A DNA stretch of 64,000 nucleotides from Erythrobacter colymbi (GTDB lineage Bacteria; Pseudomonadota; Alphaproteobacteria; Sphingomonadales; Sphingomonadaceae): the NCBI RefSeq assembly GCF_002155685.1, contig NZ_MUYK01000014.1:1-64000 (forward strand), in the 5' to 3' direction. The notes beneath the pieces were generated by a model that was not told the DNA's origin, did not search any database, and worked only from the letters and a program-made list of their open reading frames with translations. Below, in pieces: positions 17,988 through 27,358 of the stretch (the first letter of the stretch is position 1; each line of letters opens with the position of its first letter). The position numbers and the translations under genes are program-made.

Positions 17988-18093
17988 GTATGCCCCTTGT
18001 GATGTGGTGCGACCGTGAAACCCGCGCGTCTATTGCCGCCAATTGCGGCAGGCAAGTGGCAGAGGTGCAAAATGTGAAAGTCGCGTGACGAAA

Positions 18094-18534
18094 TCAGACC
18101 TCGCCCGACGCTACGGCTTCGAGCGCGATGAGGTAGGAGTTGGCGCCGTGGCCCTCGACGGTCTTGGCCGCGGCCATGCCCACGTAGGACAGGTGCCGGA
18201 AGCTCTCCCGGGTCTTGGGATCGGAAAGGTGCACCTCGATCACCGGCGTGCGGATCGCCTTGATCGCATCGAGCAGCGCGACGGAGGTGTGGGTGTAGGC
18301 CGCCGCATTGAGCAGCACCGCCCGCGCGCCTTCGGCCTGCGCCTCGTGCAGCCAGTCGACCAGCATCCCTTCGTGATTGGTCTGGCGCATCTCGATTTCG
18401 AGGCCCAGTTCGCGGGCGCGGTCTTCGAGCATCCCGGCGATGTCGTCCAAAGTGGTGGTGCCGTAGATCTCCGGCTCGCGCGTGCCGAGGAGATTGAGGT
18501 TGGGGCCGTTGAGGACGTAGACGAGGTTGCTCAT
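18094..18534 (-). CDS. aroQ: Type II 3-dehydroquinate dehydratase
   Basis: 146-aa dodecameric enzyme that converts 3-dehydroquinate to 3-dehydroshikimate in the shikimate pathway. Catalytic residues are visible: Arg19 and Tyr24 in NLLGTREPEIYG, the Asn of LLNAAAYTHTSVAL and the His of VIEVHLSDP. It is the first gene of aroQ-accB-accC, an arrangement common in proteobacteria. The stop is 106 bases before accB. Confidence 0.96.
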   Translation of the reverse strand: MSNLVYVLNGPNLNLLGTREPEIYGTTTLDDIAGMLEDRARELGLEIEMRQTNHEGMLVDWLHEAQAEGARAVLLNAAAYTHTSVALLDAIKAIRTPVIEVHLSDPKTRESFRHLSYVGMAAAKTVEGHGANSYLIALEAVASGEV

Positions 18535-18625
18535 GCGCAGCCGCTTAGCGGGAAGGGGCGGGGCGGGGAAGGGGGCTGGGCGCGGCCGTGACTTGCCCGG
18601 CCGCGCGTTTCCTTTAGGCTTCCGG

Positions 18626-19168
18626 ATGATGGAAGAATTTCGCGCCTCTTACTCGCGCTGGCGACTGGTCCTGCTGTTTCTGCTGTCGGTCGACTTTGTC
18701 GTGCTCGGACTGCTAATGGTTGGGGTCATCGGGGAGCCTTCGGACCCGGCCGAATGGTCAGGGCGAAGGGGCAGTATTCCGCCCGAACTCGTCCCCTATG
18801 CGAGCTGGTTCTGCGTGATCTTTTTTGCATTCGGCGCAGCCGTGATCCTGAAGCGTTTCTTCGACGATGGCGTACAGGTCGCAATCGGTGCGACCGGAAT
18901 CCACTGGTCGAATTGGTCCGACGCAACCATACCTTGGGACGAGATTGTGCGGGTTTCGGTGTACATCCAGAACCGCCAGAAGAGCATCGTTCTGCATCTT
19001 CTTAACCCGGAGGCCTTTCCCGGTCGCGGGATCCACGCATGGCTGGCGAGCGCCAACCGGATGATAACGGGGGGCGACATCGCGATATCGCTGATCGGCA
19101 CGGACCGCAGTTTCGAGGAAGCGATGGCCGCGATCGAACATTTTGGTGGCCGCGCGCTGCTCGACTGA
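18626..19168 (+). CDS. STM3941-like membrane protein
   Basis: About 180 aa with two N-terminal membrane segments (LVLLFLLSVDFVVLGLLMV and WFCVIFFAFGAAVIL) and a cytosolic C-terminal half containing IHWSNWSDATIPWDEIVRV and an IHAWLASANR stretch, which resembles the PH-like domain of STM3941/YcxB-like proteins. The first of two adjacent ATGs (18626) is chosen because the frame upstream is not protein-like. Function unknown. Confidence 0.65.
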   Translation: MMEEFRASYSRWRLVLLFLLSVDFVVLGLLMVGVIGEPSDPAEWSGRRGSIPPELVPYASWFCVIFFAFGAAVILKRFFDDGVQVAIGATGIHWSNWSDATIPWDEIVRVSVYIQNRQKSIVLHLLNPEAFPGRGIHAWLASANRMITGGDIAISLIGTDRSFEEAMAAIEHFGGRALLD

Positions 19169-19177
19169 GGCGCCCCC

Positions 19178-19591
19178 CTACTTGTCCACCCCCTTGACCT
19201 TCCCCCACTGGCGCGCGGCGGTGTAGCCGAGGTAGCCGGTGCCGAAGAGCGCGTAGAGCGGCTCGGGCAGGCCTGTGAGGTAGGCGTTCATCCCCGCCGC
19301 GATTTCGTGCGCGGCGGCGGGGTTGAAGGCGCTGAGCACCCCCATCGGCAAGGCGGTCAGCAGCAGGACGTACATCACGTAGAGAAAGCTCGGCCGCGCG
19401 CGGCTGGTCCAGGGGTCGCTCGAGTTCGCCTCGGCGACGATCGCCTGAAGCTGGGTCTCGAGCATCTTGAGCTCCTGCGAGCCCTGCAAGGCGATCAGCT
19501 CGATCTTGGCCTTGGCCTGCGCTTCCTTGTCGGGGATGATCTTGTCGATGATCGAGGCGATGGGGCCGATCAGGGCATCGATAAGGGCCAT
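19178..19591 (-). CDS. Holin-like protein (3TM holin family)
   Basis: 137 aa. The N-terminal amphipathic part (IIDKIIPDKEAQAKAKIELI) is followed by a Gln/Glu helix, then SSDPWTSRARPSFLYVMYV and hydrophobic segments, matching 3TM phage holins that permeabilise the inner membrane for an endolysin. No endolysin, spanin or phage structural gene is adjacent, so it may be a gene-transfer-agent or prophage leftover. Confidence 0.7.
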   Translation of the reverse strand: MALIDALIGPIASIIDKIIPDKEAQAKAKIELIALQGSQELKMLETQLQAIVAEANSSDPWTSRARPSFLYVMYVLLLTALPMGVLSAFNPAAAHEIAAGMNAYLTGLPEPLYALFGTGYLGYTAARQWGKVKGVDK

Positions 19592-19662
19592 GGCGCGCTC
19601 CTCTAAGCTGCGAGTCGCGCCATTAAATAACCAAATAGGTTAGAGTAGGAAAATAAGATAAC

Positions 19663-20562
19663 CTATTCCGCACCCGCCTCGGCAAGCAAGCGCTGGGCCA
19701 GTGCCAGATGCGGCCGGTCGAGCATCGCGCCATCGAGCGCCACCACGCCCGCCCCCGGATGGTCGGCGAACGCCTGCACCACCGCGCGGGCATGGGCGAG
19801 GTCCTCGGCACTCGGGGTGAAGGCTTCATTGATCGGCTCGACCTGTGCCGGGTGGATCGCCAGCATCCCGCGGAAGCCCTGCGCTCGCACCCGCCGCGCG
19901 CGCGCCGCCAGCGCGTCCAGATCGCGGAACTCGGGCTGGACGGTCTCGATTGCCGCGACACCCGCCGCGCTCGCGCCGATCAGGCAGAGGCTCCTCGCCA
20001 TTTCGTAGGTGTGCGCATATTCCCCGTCCGGCCCCCGCTGCTCGCGCGCGCCGAGCGCCGAGGAGAGGTCCTCCGCCCCCCAGCTCATCGCCACCAGCCG
20101 CTCGCGCCCGGGATAGTCGCCCGCATAGTCGCCCGTGCGGAACATCGCCGCCGCCGTCTCGGTGACGAGCGCGGCAATGAGCGTGCGGCCGAGGGGAATG
20201 CCGTTCGCTGCCTCGAGCGCGGTCAGATAGTGGTGGAGGCGCGTGATATCCGCCGCGCCCTCAGCCTTGGGCAGGAACACTCCGCCGGGCCGCGCGGGGA
20301 TCACCGCGACGAGATCGGCGATGCAGTCGGCGGTCGCAACCGGATTGATCCGCACCCACAGCCGCGCGCGGTTGTCGCTCGCCGCAATCGTCTCCGCGAC
20401 CATTGCGCGGGCGGCGGGCTTGTTCTCGGGTGCAACCGAATCCTCGAGATCGAGCAGCGCAATATCGGCCGGCCCTGCAATCGCCTTTCCCATCTTCTTC
20501 TCGCTGTCGCCCGGCGCGAACAGCCAGGAACGCATGCGGGGAAGGGCGGGGGTGTGGGGCAT
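19663..20562 (-). CDS. HpcH/HpaI aldolase family CoA-ester lyase (CitE-like)
   Basis: 299-aa TIM-barrel enzyme of the citrate-lyase-beta-like group. It shows RSWLFAPGDSEKKMGKA near the start, DIALLDLEDSVAPENK with acidic metal ligands, VRINPV, and MSWGAEDLSSALGA. Relatives cleave malyl-CoA, citramalyl-CoA or citryl-CoA, or hydrolyse malyl-CoA; the exact substrate cannot be read here. It is monocistronic between convergent and divergent neighbours. Confidence 0.87.
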   Translation of the reverse strand: MPHTPALPRMRSWLFAPGDSEKKMGKAIAGPADIALLDLEDSVAPENKPAARAMVAETIAASDNRARLWVRINPVATADCIADLVAVIPARPGGVFLPKAEGAADITRLHHYLTALEAANGIPLGRTLIAALVTETAAAMFRTGDYAGDYPGRERLVAMSWGAEDLSSALGAREQRGPDGEYAHTYEMARSLCLIGASAAGVAAIETVQPEFRDLDALAARARRVRAQGFRGMLAIHPAQVEPINEAFTPSAEDLAHARAVVQAFADHPGAGVVALDGAMLDRPHLALAQRLLAEAGAE

Positions 20563-20618
20563 GGGGACGATCCTCTCTCGCCCCAGCGCTTACGAAGCGC
20601 GGGCCATGCAGGCAAGCC

Positions 20619-22733
20619 TCAGAACGAACCCTCGATATCGAGGCTGAAGACCGTGCCGAAATGGCGGTTGCGGCGCTCGCTGAAGGCGACCTGCCCCGCG
20701 GCGCGGTTGGTGAAGACCGTCCGCTCGAACCGGTCGCGCTGGCCGAGCAGATTGCCCACCCGCGCGCGCACCGTCATGCCCGCCAGATCCTTGTGCTCGA
20801 GGAAAGCGAAGGCCTGCGCGAAGCTCGGCTGGTTCAGCGAAATCTCGTCAAGCCGCACATTGCGCGCGTTCTTCTTCCAGTCGCCGCGCGTGCCGAAGGC
20901 CCAGGGCGTCCCGGCAAGATCGTGGCGCAGGCGGAATTCGACGTCGAACAGCTCGTTCTCCGAAACCTCGCGCACGAAGCCCAGCAGCGGATCGCGCACC
21001 TCGCTGCGGTTCCAGCCGAGGGTGAGGTCAATGCGCGTGCCCTTCCAGCCGAGCCCGTCGGACAGCAGCGTCGCCTGGCTCTCCAGCCCGTAGAACCGCG
21101 CCGAGGGCAGGTTGCCCGGCGCCTGACCGCCGCCGGGCAGCGGGATCTGGTCGACCACGTCGATGAAGTCCTCGAGATAGGCGCTGACCGTCAGGTTGCC
21201 GAGCGCGCCCATCCGCCAGCTCGCCTCGATATCGTAGAGCCAGCTCTGCTCGGGGCGCAGGTCGACATTGCTGCCGTCCGCGCGGTCCTGATCGAGATCG
21301 ACCGAGGCGATGAAGTCGAAGAAATCGAGCTGGCCGACAACCCGCTCGATGCGTCCGGCGAGGTTGAGGTTGGCCGCGACCTTCCAGTCGAGCGAGGCAA
21401 AGCCCTTGGGCCGCCAGAAGCTGCGGGTGAGGCCGAGAGGGCCGGACTGGCTGATGCGCGAATACTCCCCGCCAACCGAAAGCTGGAGTTGGAGGTTGGT
21501 GGCGAGCGCGCGGCTCCATGTCAGCCCGGCATCGACGCGGTCCTCGTCCACCCGCGCGTTCGATCCGTCGAGTGCGACCGGACGCAGCACGCCTGCCGCA
21601 TCACGTTCGGACAGGGAGGAGGCAATCTCGAGGAAATTGCGCGCGCCTTCGAGCGCCGCGACGAGGTTCCCGCCGCCCGCCTTGATGCTGTATTCCGAGC
21701 GCAGGATCGTCTCGCCCTCGTCGGCATCCTGCGCGAAGGCCGAGCCCTGATCGGGCGCGCCGCTGGCAAAGCGCGTCAGCACGGTGCTGGTCGAGGGGCT
21801 GTCCTCGTAGCGGTGATAGCCGATCAGCTTCAGGCGCCCGGGGCCTGCGGCAAATTCGTAATCCGCGCCGAGCTCATAATTGAACTCGTCCTCGGTCCGG
21901 CGGAGGCTGCGGGTGCGGGTCAGGCTGCCGCCGGGCGGGCGCTGGAGCGAAAGCTCGCGCTCGCGGTAGATATAGCCCTGAACCTGCCCGTTGAGGTTGA
22001 GGATGTTGCCGTTGCCCGCGGTGCGCGTGAAGCTGCCCGAGAGGGTAGGGCGGTCGTTGTTGAAGTTGGCGATCTCGTCGCGCAGGGCGACCAGCGTGCC
22101 TGTGCTGTCGAAGACGTCCTCGGGCCCCTCGTTGCCGCGACGGTTGGACTCGTTGCGCAGCGCGATGTTCCACTCGGTCTTCGCCCCGCTCCCGGCAAGC
22201 GCGATGCTGCCCTGGAGCAGGCGCGCAGGCGTGCCGTAGCTGCGGAATTCGGGCTGGTAGCGGAACTGCCCCGTCACCCGCCCGCTGGCGCTGGTGACGA
22301 CATTGAGCACCTGCCCGGTGAGCCCGCCGATCCCGAGGCTCGCGCCGTCGACCAGTTCGAGCCGGACCACGTCCTCTACCGGAATGCGCCGCAGCGCTTC
22401 GGTCGGGCCATTGGCCTTGCCCGAGATGCGCCGGCCGTTGATGAGGACATTGGTGTCCGCCTGCCCGAGCCCGCGCGCACCGTCGCCGTTGCTGATCGCA
22501 AAGCCCGGGACGTTGCGCGCCATGTCGAAGGCGCTGCGCGGGGCGAAGCGGGCGAAGTAATCGGGCGCAAAGGTGCTGCGGGTGGTGGCGGCGATGTTCT
22601 CGCCCTGCTGCGCTGCCGGCGTCTCGGGCGCGGGTGCCTCCTGAGCAGCGGCCGGGATCGCACCCAGTATTGCCGCGAGGATCGCGGGTGCAGTGCGGCA
22701 GAACGGGCGCGGCAAGAGACGGACGGAACGCAT
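20619..22733 (-). CDS. TonB-dependent outer-membrane receptor
   Basis: About 704 aa from the Met at 22733, chosen because it begins a signal peptide (RLLPRPFCRTAPAILAAILG... cut after AAAQ). The plug domain shows MARNVPGFAISNGDGARGLG, TNVLINGRRISGK and the VEDVVRLELVDGAS segment; the rest is a 22-strand barrel ending in Phe. No carboxypeptidase-like N-terminal domain. Substrate unknown. It is divergent from the iorA-iorB operon, sharing a 241-bp promoter region, so joint regulation is possible. Confidence 0.9.
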   Translation of the reverse strand: MRSVRLLPRPFCRTAPAILAAILGAIPAAAQEAPAPETPAAQQGENIAATTRSTFAPDYFARFAPRSAFDMARNVPGFAISNGDGARGLGQADTNVLINGRRISGKANGPTEALRRIPVEDVVRLELVDGASLGIGGLTGQVLNVVTSASGRVTGQFRYQPEFRSYGTPARLLQGSIALAGSGAKTEWNIALRNESNRRGNEGPEDVFDSTGTLVALRDEIANFNNDRPTLSGSFTRTAGNGNILNLNGQVQGYIYRERELSLQRPPGGSLTRTRSLRRTEDEFNYELGADYEFAAGPGRLKLIGYHRYEDSPSTSTVLTRFASGAPDQGSAFAQDADEGETILRSEYSIKAGGGNLVAALEGARNFLEIASSLSERDAAGVLRPVALDGSNARVDEDRVDAGLTWSRALATNLQLQLSVGGEYSRISQSGPLGLTRSFWRPKGFASLDWKVAANLNLAGRIERVVGQLDFFDFIASVDLDQDRADGSNVDLRPEQSWLYDIEASWRMGALGNLTVSAYLEDFIDVVDQIPLPGGGQAPGNLPSARFYGLESQATLLSDGLGWKGTRIDLTLGWNRSEVRDPLLGFVREVSENELFDVEFRLRHDLAGTPWAFGTRGDWKKNARNVRLDEISLNQPSFAQAFAFLEHKDLAGMTVRARVGNLLGQRDRFERTVFTNRAAGQVAFSERRNRHFGTVFSLDIEGSF

Positions 22734-22974
22734 TGGCGCCGCGCTTGGCGGCAAAGGCCTGCCCTGTCGAGTGATCGCTAAACCCGCGTTCGTCGAATGT
22801 GCATCGGGCGTCGACGAAGGAACAGGGCGTTCGGGCGGCAAGGATATCGGTCATCTGGCCACTTGACCCTGCGGTGCGCCCCGCGCTTGTGCGGCTCTCT
22901 CTTTTGCGTTTGGCGACCGGCCCGTCCGGTTGCTATAGAAGACGCAAATCCAATCCTCGGGGGAGCGCCGCCGC

Positions 22975-23463
22975 ATGGCCATCGCATTTTCTGTAAACGG
23001 CAAGCCCGTGAGCGTGGAGGCCGATGCCGACACGCCGCTGCTGTGGGCCTTGCGTGACGATCTCGGCCTCACCGGCACCAAGTTCGGCTGCGGCATCGCC
23101 GCCTGCGGGGCGTGCTCGGTCCATGTCGACGGCAACCTCACCCGCTCGTGCAGCGTGCCGGTGAGCGAGGTTGCGGGCAAGTCGGTCACCACCATCGAAG
23201 GGCTGAAGGCTGCCGACGGCACGCTCCACAAGGTGCAGGCCGCGTGGATCGAGGCGCAGGTGCCGCAGTGCGGCTACTGCCAGTCGGGCCAGATCATGGC
23301 CGCGGTCGCGCTGATCGAGAAGGTCGGCTCGCCCTCCGACGAACAGATCGACGAGGCGATGACCAATATCTGCCGCTGCGGCACCTATCCGCGCATCCGC
23401 AAGGCGATCCTCGCTGCGACGGGCGCCGCCGCCTCCGCCACCACCGCGACCGGAGACGCATGA
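22975..23463 (+). CDS. iorA: [2Fe-2S] subunit of isoquinoline 1-oxidoreductase-type enzyme
   Basis: 162-aa small subunit that carries electrons from a molybdenum hydroxylase. Two iron-sulfur clusters are visible: Cys39, Cys44, Cys47 and Cys59 (plant-ferredoxin type), and Cys99, Cys102, Cys133 and Cys135 (CGYC and CRC). Length and layout match IorA-like proteins. Its TGA overlaps the ATG of the large subunit (ATGA), so both are made together. Confidence 0.9.
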   Translation: MAIAFSVNGKPVSVEADADTPLLWALRDDLGLTGTKFGCGIAACGACSVHVDGNLTRSCSVPVSEVAGKSVTTIEGLKAADGTLHKVQAAWIEAQVPQCGYCQSGQIMAAVALIEKVGSPSDEQIDEAMTNICRCGTYPRIRKAILAATGAAASATTATGDA

Positions 23464-25727
23464 TGGCCGACAATCCCAATCCCGATCTCGACCTGCCCGA
23501 AGCCGACGCTCCGGTGACCAAGCCGAAGAAGAAGGGCGTCAAGCGCCGCATCTTCCTCGCCGGCTCCGCGCTCCTCGTGGGCGGCGGCATCTTCGGCGTG
23601 TGGTGGACCGACAGCAGCGCCAAGGCCAAGGGCAACGCGCTGATCGGCGGCGAGGGCAAGTCCGCCTTCGGCAGCGTCATGACCATTGCCGAAGATGATA
23701 CGGTCACCGTCTTCTCGCCCCACATCGACTTCGGTCAGGGCTCGCACACCGCGCTCGCGCAGATGCTTGCCGACGAGCTCGATGCGAGCTGGGACAAGGT
23801 GACAATCGAACAGGCGCCCGCGGACATGGCCTTCGCCAATGCCGCGCTCGCCAAGGGCTTCCTGCCGACGATGGCGGGTGACACGCTCGCTGGCTTGCTG
23901 CCCGATGCGGTGATCGGGATGATGGCGCGCGCGATGCCGCTGATGATCACGGGCGGCTCCTCGGCGATCCGCTTCACCGGCGAAATCGCGATGCGCCGCA
24001 CCGGCGCAGCGGTGCGCGCGGCGCTCGTCGCGGAAGCCGCCGACCGGCTGGGCGTCCCCGAGGGCGAACTCACCACCGCCGATGGCGTCGTCACCCATGC
24101 CAAGTCCGGCAAATCGCTGCGCTACGGCGAACTGGCGGCGGGCGCTGCCGGCCGTTCGCTGTCGAGCGATCCGGTGCTCAAGACCCGCGAGCAGTGGAAG
24201 CTGATCGGCAAGCCGGTCGAACGCCGCGACATCCCCGCCAAGGTCGATGGCTCGGCGGTCTACGGGATCGACTTCACCCTGCCCGACATGCGCGTCGCCA
24301 CCATCGCGGCGGCCCCCGTGCGCGGCGGGAAGCTGGAATCGGTCGACGAAGCCCCGGCACTGGCCGTGAAGGGCGTCGAGAAGGTCGTGAAGCTCGATGA
24401 CGCGGTGATCGTCGTCGCCAAGGGCTACTGGCCCGCCAAGAAGGGTCTCGAGGCGCTTTCGCCGAAGTTCACCGACGGTGGCCACGCCGCGATCTCCACC
24501 CCCGCGATCTATGCCGCGCAGGGCAAATTGCTAGACGGCGGCAAGGCCGACAACGAAGCGGGCGAGGGCGATGTCGAAGCGGCCTTCAAGGCCCCCGGCG
24601 GCAAGATCGTCGAGGCGGAATACCGCGTTCCCTTCCTCCACCACGCGATGATGGAGCCCTTCGCGCTCACCGGCCACTACAAGGACGGCACGCTGACCCT
24701 GTGGGGCGGCCTGCAGGACCCGCTCAGCACCCGCGTCAAGGCGGCGAAGGCTGCGGGGCTCGAAGTCGATCAGGTCGTCTTTAACCCGATGATCATGGGC
24801 GGCGGCTTCGGCCGGCGTTTCCCCGATGTGGTCGAAATCATCGATCAGGTCGCGATCCTTGCCAAGCAGGTCCCCTATCCGGTCAAGCTGGTGTGGAGCC
24901 GCGAGCAGGAAGTCACCCACGGCTCCTACCGCTGCCAGTCCTCGGCGCGGCTCAAGGGCTGCGTGGCGGACGGCAAGATCACCGCGCTGCGGATCGACTA
25001 CGCGCAGGCTGACAGCGCCGAGGGCGAGGTGCCCTTCATCTACAACCTGCCCGCGACCTCGCGCCGCCACTTCGCCTACAAGTCGAACCAGATCGACGGG
25101 CCGTGGCGCTCCGTGAATGCAACGCAGCTCGGCTTCTACACCGAAAGCTTCATGGACGAGCTGGCGGCAGCAGCGGGCGAGGACCCCTACCAGTTCCGCC
25201 GCAAGCACCTGCCCGAAGGCTCGCGCTATGTCGCGGTGCTCGACGAGGTCGCCAAGCGTTCCGGCTGGGGCACCCCGGCACCCGCTGGCGTCGGCCGCGG
25301 GATCGCGATCGTCGAGAGCTTCGGCACGATCGTCGCCGAGGTGGTCGAGGCGACGCTCAAGGAAGACGGCACCCCCAAGGTGCTGCGCGCCTGGGCGGTG
25401 GTCGATTGCGGCACCACGGTGAACCCCCTGAACGCCCAAGCGCAGATCGCGGGCGGCCTCATCATGGGGCTGTCCTCGGCGATCGGCGAGGCGGTAACGC
25501 TCGACAAGGGCGCGGTGGAGCAGAGCAACTTTACCGATTACCCGATCCTCAAGCTTGCCGATGCGCCGCCTGCGGTGGACGTGCACTTCATCGAAAGCGG
25601 CGCGAAGACCGGCGGGATCGGGGAGCCGGGCGTGCCCCCGTCCTCGCCCGCGCTCGCCAATGCGCTTGCGGTCGCCACGGGCAAGCGCGTCCGCAACCTG
25701 CCGGTGCTCGCACAAGCCAAGGCCTAA
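23460..25727 (+). CDS. iorB: Molybdopterin-binding large subunit (IorB-like aldehyde/N-heterocycle oxidoreductase)
   Basis: 755-aa xanthine-oxidase-family subunit binding molybdopterin cytosine dinucleotide. After a basic, hydrophobic N-terminal segment (KRRIFLAGSALLVGGG), a signal or anchor of possible Tat-like type, come FSPHIDFGQGSHTAL, GGGFGRRFPD, QIDGPWRSVNATQLGFYTES and the C-terminal TGGIGEPGVPP with the active-site Glu. Substrates of relatives include isoquinoline, nicotinate-like rings and aldehydes; not fixed here. Start ATG 23460 overlaps iorA; ATG 23463 is also possible. Followed directly by the MobA-like gene. Confidence 0.9.
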   Translation: MMADNPNPDLDLPEADAPVTKPKKKGVKRRIFLAGSALLVGGGIFGVWWTDSSAKAKGNALIGGEGKSAFGSVMTIAEDDTVTVFSPHIDFGQGSHTALAQMLADELDASWDKVTIEQAPADMAFANAALAKGFLPTMAGDTLAGLLPDAVIGMMARAMPLMITGGSSAIRFTGEIAMRRTGAAVRAALVAEAADRLGVPEGELTTADGVVTHAKSGKSLRYGELAAGAAGRSLSSDPVLKTREQWKLIGKPVERRDIPAKVDGSAVYGIDFTLPDMRVATIAAAPVRGGKLESVDEAPALAVKGVEKVVKLDDAVIVVAKGYWPAKKGLEALSPKFTDGGHAAISTPAIYAAQGKLLDGGKADNEAGEGDVEAAFKAPGGKIVEAEYRVPFLHHAMMEPFALTGHYKDGTLTLWGGLQDPLSTRVKAAKAAGLEVDQVVFNPMIMGGGFGRRFPDVVEIIDQVAILAKQVPYPVKLVWSREQEVTHGSYRCQSSARLKGCVADGKITALRIDYAQADSAEGEVPFIYNLPATSRRHFAYKSNQIDGPWRSVNATQLGFYTESFMDELAAAAGEDPYQFRRKHLPEGSRYVAVLDEVAKRSGWGTPAPAGVGRGIAIVESFGTIVAEVVEATLKEDGTPKVLRAWAVVDCGTTVNPLNAQAQIAGGLIMGLSSAIGEAVTLDKGAVEQSNFTDYPILKLADAPPAVDVHFIESGAKTGGIGEPGVPPSSPALANALAVATGKRVRNLPVLAQAKA

Positions 25728-26330
25728 ATGCGCGGCTGGTCGGCGCTGGTCCTCGCCGGAGGAGCGGGGCGGCGCTTCGCCGAAGACCGGGCGGGCGGAA
25801 AGCTGCTGGCCGACCTCGCCGGCGCTCCGGTGATCCGGCGCGTGGCCGAGCGGGTCTGCGATGCGGGCTTTGCCGAGGTGGTGGTCGTGACGGGCGCGGG
25901 TGACGCGTCCGTCCGCGCCGCGCTGGAGAGCCTTGCCTGCGGCATCGTCCACGCGCATGACTGGGCCAAGGGCATGGCCGCCACCCTGCGTACCGGCATG
26001 GCCGCGCTGTCCCCCAAGGCGCGGGGCGTTTGCGTCTTTCTCGGCGACATGCCGCTGGTGCCGGTGGGGCTGTGCGGCGCGCTGACCGAGGCGGCGGAGG
26101 CGGCGGGCTATGCCGCAAGGCCGCGGCACGACGGCAAGCCCGGACACCCCGTCGCTTTCACCCGCTCGGCCTTTCCCGATCTGATGGCACTGGAGGGCGA
26201 TCGCGGCGCGACCGCGCTCCTCGCGGGGCGCAGCGATGTCGCCTATTGCGACACGGCCGATAGCGGCGTGCTGTTCGACATCGACACGCCCGCAGACCTC
26301 GCCGCGGCGGTAGCTGCATGGAAAGCCTGA
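25728..26330 (+). CDS. MobA/MocA-like molybdenum cofactor nucleotidyltransferase
   Basis: 200-aa NTP transferase with the N-terminal LVLAGGAGRRFAEDRAGGKL motif and FLGDMPLVP. Relatives attach CMP or GMP to molybdopterin; next to an MCD-type hydroxylase a cytidylyltransferase (MocA) role is the better guess. The ATG follows the iorB stop with no gap. The last 88 bases overlap antisense with the end of xdhC. Confidence 0.85.
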   Translation: MRGWSALVLAGGAGRRFAEDRAGGKLLADLAGAPVIRRVAERVCDAGFAEVVVVTGAGDASVRAALESLACGIVHAHDWAKGMAATLRTGMAALSPKARGVCVFLGDMPLVPVGLCGALTEAAEAAGYAARPRHDGKPGHPVAFTRSAFPDLMALEGDRGATALLAGRSDVAYCDTADSGVLFDIDTPADLAAAVAAWKA

Positions 26331-27250
26331 GCGACCTCCGCCACCAGCGATAGCGCCACCTCGCGCGGGGCCTTCCCGAATCCGTTGAGCCCTATGGGCG
26401 CATGGAGCCGCGCGATCTGCGCCGCACTCGTGCCGTGTCCTTGCAAGCGGGCGATCCGCGTATCGAGCCGCGCCCGCGCACCGATAGCGCCGACGTAGAA
26501 GGCCTCGCTTTGCAGCGCCGCCGCGAGCCCGCGCTCGTCATCCTCGCGGTCGTGCGAGAGCACCGCGATGGCGGTCCAGCGGTCGGGCGCGATGGCGGCG
26601 AGCGCGCCGGCCGGATCGCCGCGGAGGTAGGCAACGCCGGGGAAGGGCGGATCGTCCGGCCCGCCTGGGGTGACCAGCGCCACCTCCCAGCCCATCTCCC
26701 GCGCAAGAGACGCGGCGGTCAGCGTCGCGCCGTCCTCGCCGATCAGCACGAGGCGCAAGGGCGGGGTGAACAGGCGGGTGTAGCGCGCGCCGTCCCAGTC
26801 GTCCCGCGCGGGCTCCTCGCCTGCGGCATCGGCGCGGCGGGTCACGCCATCGCTCGACCACAGCACCGGATGCCGCGCGCGCCAGCCATCGAGCAGCGCC
26901 GCCACCGCGGTCTCCCCGGCGCCGACCGGCTCGACCAGCACCGAAATGCCCGATCCACAGGCGAGCTTGATATCGAACCACGGGCTGCCCTCGCCATAGC
27001 GCAGCAGGCGAGGGGCCCCCTCGGCCAGCACTTCGCGGGCGTGGCGCGCCACGTCATCCTCGATGCAGCCGCCCGACAGGAAGCCCCAGTGCTCGTCCGC
27101 CGTGACCAGCATCTGCGCGCCCACATCACGGGGGGCCGAGCCGTCGACCTCGACCAGCGTGGCGATGGCAAAGCGTTCCGGCAGCGCGGGCGCAGCCAGC
27201 AGCGCGGCGCGGATATCGTCAAGGGAAGCGGCAGGACGCCAGCGGCTCAT
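26243..27250 (-). CDS. XdhC/CoxI family protein
   Basis: About 335 aa from Met 27250 (MSRWRPAASLDDIR). XdhC-type proteins bind the finished Mo cofactor, help its sulfuration and insert it into molybdenum hydroxylases. Visible: TLVEVDGSAPRDVGAQMLV, GGCIEDDVARHAREV, a Rossmann-like LVLIGEDGATLTAASLAREM and YVGAIGARARLD. It is convergent with, and overlaps by 88 bases, the MobA-like gene of the iorAB operon, whose enzyme it probably matures. Confidence 0.88.
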   Translation of the reverse strand: MSRWRPAASLDDIRAALLAAPALPERFAIATLVEVDGSAPRDVGAQMLVTADEHWGFLSGGCIEDDVARHAREVLAEGAPRLLRYGEGSPWFDIKLACGSGISVLVEPVGAGETAVAALLDGWRARHPVLWSSDGVTRRADAAGEEPARDDWDGARYTRLFTPPLRLVLIGEDGATLTAASLAREMGWEVALVTPGGPDDPPFPGVAYLRGDPAGALAAIAPDRWTAIAVLSHDREDDERGLAAALQSEAFYVGAIGARARLDTRIARLQGHGTSAAQIARLHAPIGLNGFGKAPREVALSLVAEVAQAFHAATAAARSAGVSMSNSTPLSAVSQ

Positions 27251-27358
27251 GGGGAAGGGCGGCTTTCGGGTGGAACGGAGCCCGAGCCTAGCCCGCCCGC
27301 CTCGCACGCGCAATCACGCGCGGCGGCGGCAAAAGACGGCAAGGAAGGAGAATTCCAC

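Noticed and set aside
20403..22781. Long plus-strand frame opposite the TonB receptor
   Set aside because: Shadow of the receptor; composition is Arg/Ala/Glu-rich and non-globular.
24531..26147. Antisense frame opposite iorB
   Set aside because: Shadow of a clearly recognised enzyme.
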